A DNA stretch of 6,525 nucleotides from DATDOO01 sp035293245 (GTDB taxonomy: Bacteria > Pseudomonadota > Gammaproteobacteria > Methylococcales > Methylococcaceae), in contig DATDOO010000044.1 of assembly GCA_035293245.1 (NCBI GenBank), forward strand, positions 1-6,525, given 5' to 3'. The number at the start of each line of letters is the position of its first letter. Position 1 is the stretch's first letter. The translations under genes were made by a program, and so were the position numbers. The notes beneath the pieces were generated by a model. It saw only the letters and a list, made by a program, of their open reading frames with translations. It was not told where the DNA came from and did not search any database. Shown in pieces: positions 6,167 to 6,525 of the stretch.

Positions 6167-6525
6167 ATGTTGCGTTCAATCCGCGGATTCGGATTCGTGC
6201 TCTGTTTTTTCCTGGGCCTGATGAATGCCACGGCTTGGGCTGCACCTGTCCCCGGCTTGCAAGTCCAGTCGCTGCATTATTTCCGCATGCCGGCCCGATC
6301 GCGACTGGTGTTCGACACCTCCGCCCCGGTGACGGCGCACAAGGTCTACAGCCAGACCAACCCTAACCGCGTGGTCATCGACGTGGCCGGCGCGGTGTTG
6401 ACCGGTCCGCTGCCGCAGGCGCCGGCCAACGATCCGCTGGTGCGCGGCGTGCGCACCGTTCCCGGCCCCAAAGGCGTATTGCGCCTGATGGTCGACCTCA
6501 AGGCGGAAACCAAGACCAGTTCCCA
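6167..6525 (+). CDS. N-acetylmuramoyl-L-alanine amidase (AmiB/AmiC type), N-terminal part, truncated by the window end
   Basis: The frame is open from ATG at 6167 to the window end, giving 119 complete codons. An in-frame TAG at 6146-6148 lies 18 nt upstream and no other usual start lies between, which fixes the start despite a poor ribosome binding site. Residues 1-26 form a signal peptide (LRSIR, then GFVLCFFLGLM, cleavage near AWAA). From about residue 31 an AMIN domain is visible: VQSLHYFRMP, SRLVFDTSAPV, NPNRVVIDVAGA, LRLMVDLK. In this family the AMIN domain directs the enzyme to the septum, and a C-terminal zinc amidase domain cuts the bond between N-acetylmuramic acid and L-Ala during daughter-cell separation. 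The catalytic domain lies outside the window, so activity is inferred. PilQ also carries AMIN domains, but the RLVFD and NPNRVVIDV pattern fits amidases better. The tsaE gene often found next to this gene is not upstream here. Confidence 0.8.
   Translation, partial: MLRSIRGFGFVLCFFLGLMNATAWAAPVPGLQVQSLHYFRMPARSRLVFDTSAPVTAHKVYSQTNPNRVVIDVAGAVLTGPLPQAPANDPLVRGVRTVPGPKGVLRLMVDLKAETKTSS

Noticed and set aside
5930..6366. Short + strand frames across the receptor-amidase spacer
   Set aside because: They start within the REP-like palindrome or spacer, lack ribosome binding sites, and one overlaps the amidase signal peptide and AMIN domain in the wrong frame.

Overview
The window holds parts or all of four protein genes, all on the + strand. 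In order they are: the 3' part of a WD40-like (PD40/TolB-type) beta-propeller gene, a complete gene for a large secreted multidomain protein (propeller, Ca-loop insert, beta-sandwich, two PKD domains, conserved C-terminal domain), a complete TonB-dependent outer-membrane receptor gene, and the first 119 codons of an AMIN-domain N-acetylmuramoyl-L-alanine amidase. The host is a Gram-negative bacterium: there is a TonB receptor ending in a C-terminal Phe, and all four products look exported (for the first, only the tail of the signal peptide is visible). The amidase type, the generally high G+C content and a REP-like palindrome fit a gammaproteobacterium. A methanotroph-like Methylococcales member is possible, but that is impression rather than proof.

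Layout: (1) Positions 1-969 encode six propeller repeats. Only 41 nt separate this gene from the next, with no terminator between, so the two are probably co-transcribed. (2) Positions 1011-3635 encode the 874-residue modular protein, preceded by a good ribosome binding site. Two hairpins follow it, and the second is a textbook intrinsic terminator (3698-3720). (3) Positions 3756-5906 encode the TonB receptor. Its start is ambiguous, since no ribosome binding site is visible and little room remains for a promoter after the terminator. Its middle is clearly more AT-rich than the flanking genes. (4) Positions 5907-6166 are non-coding and carry a REP-like palindrome plus a smaller related-looking hairpin. 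(5) The amidase gene starts at 6167 and runs off the window.

How the genes work together: the first two probably form one unit of exported beta-propeller proteins, the second with apparent Ca2+-binding loops and PKD modules typical of surface or extracellular proteins. The receptor may be a separate transcription unit. A functional link to the two upstream genes (for example capturing a ligand at the surface before TonB-driven uptake) is only a guess from adjacency. The amidase is a cell-wall housekeeping gene and is probably unrelated. I saw no CRISPR array, RNA gene, transposase or recognisable defence system. The least routine items are the Ca-loop insertion in the propeller of gene 2, its conserved C-terminal module, and the REP-like element.
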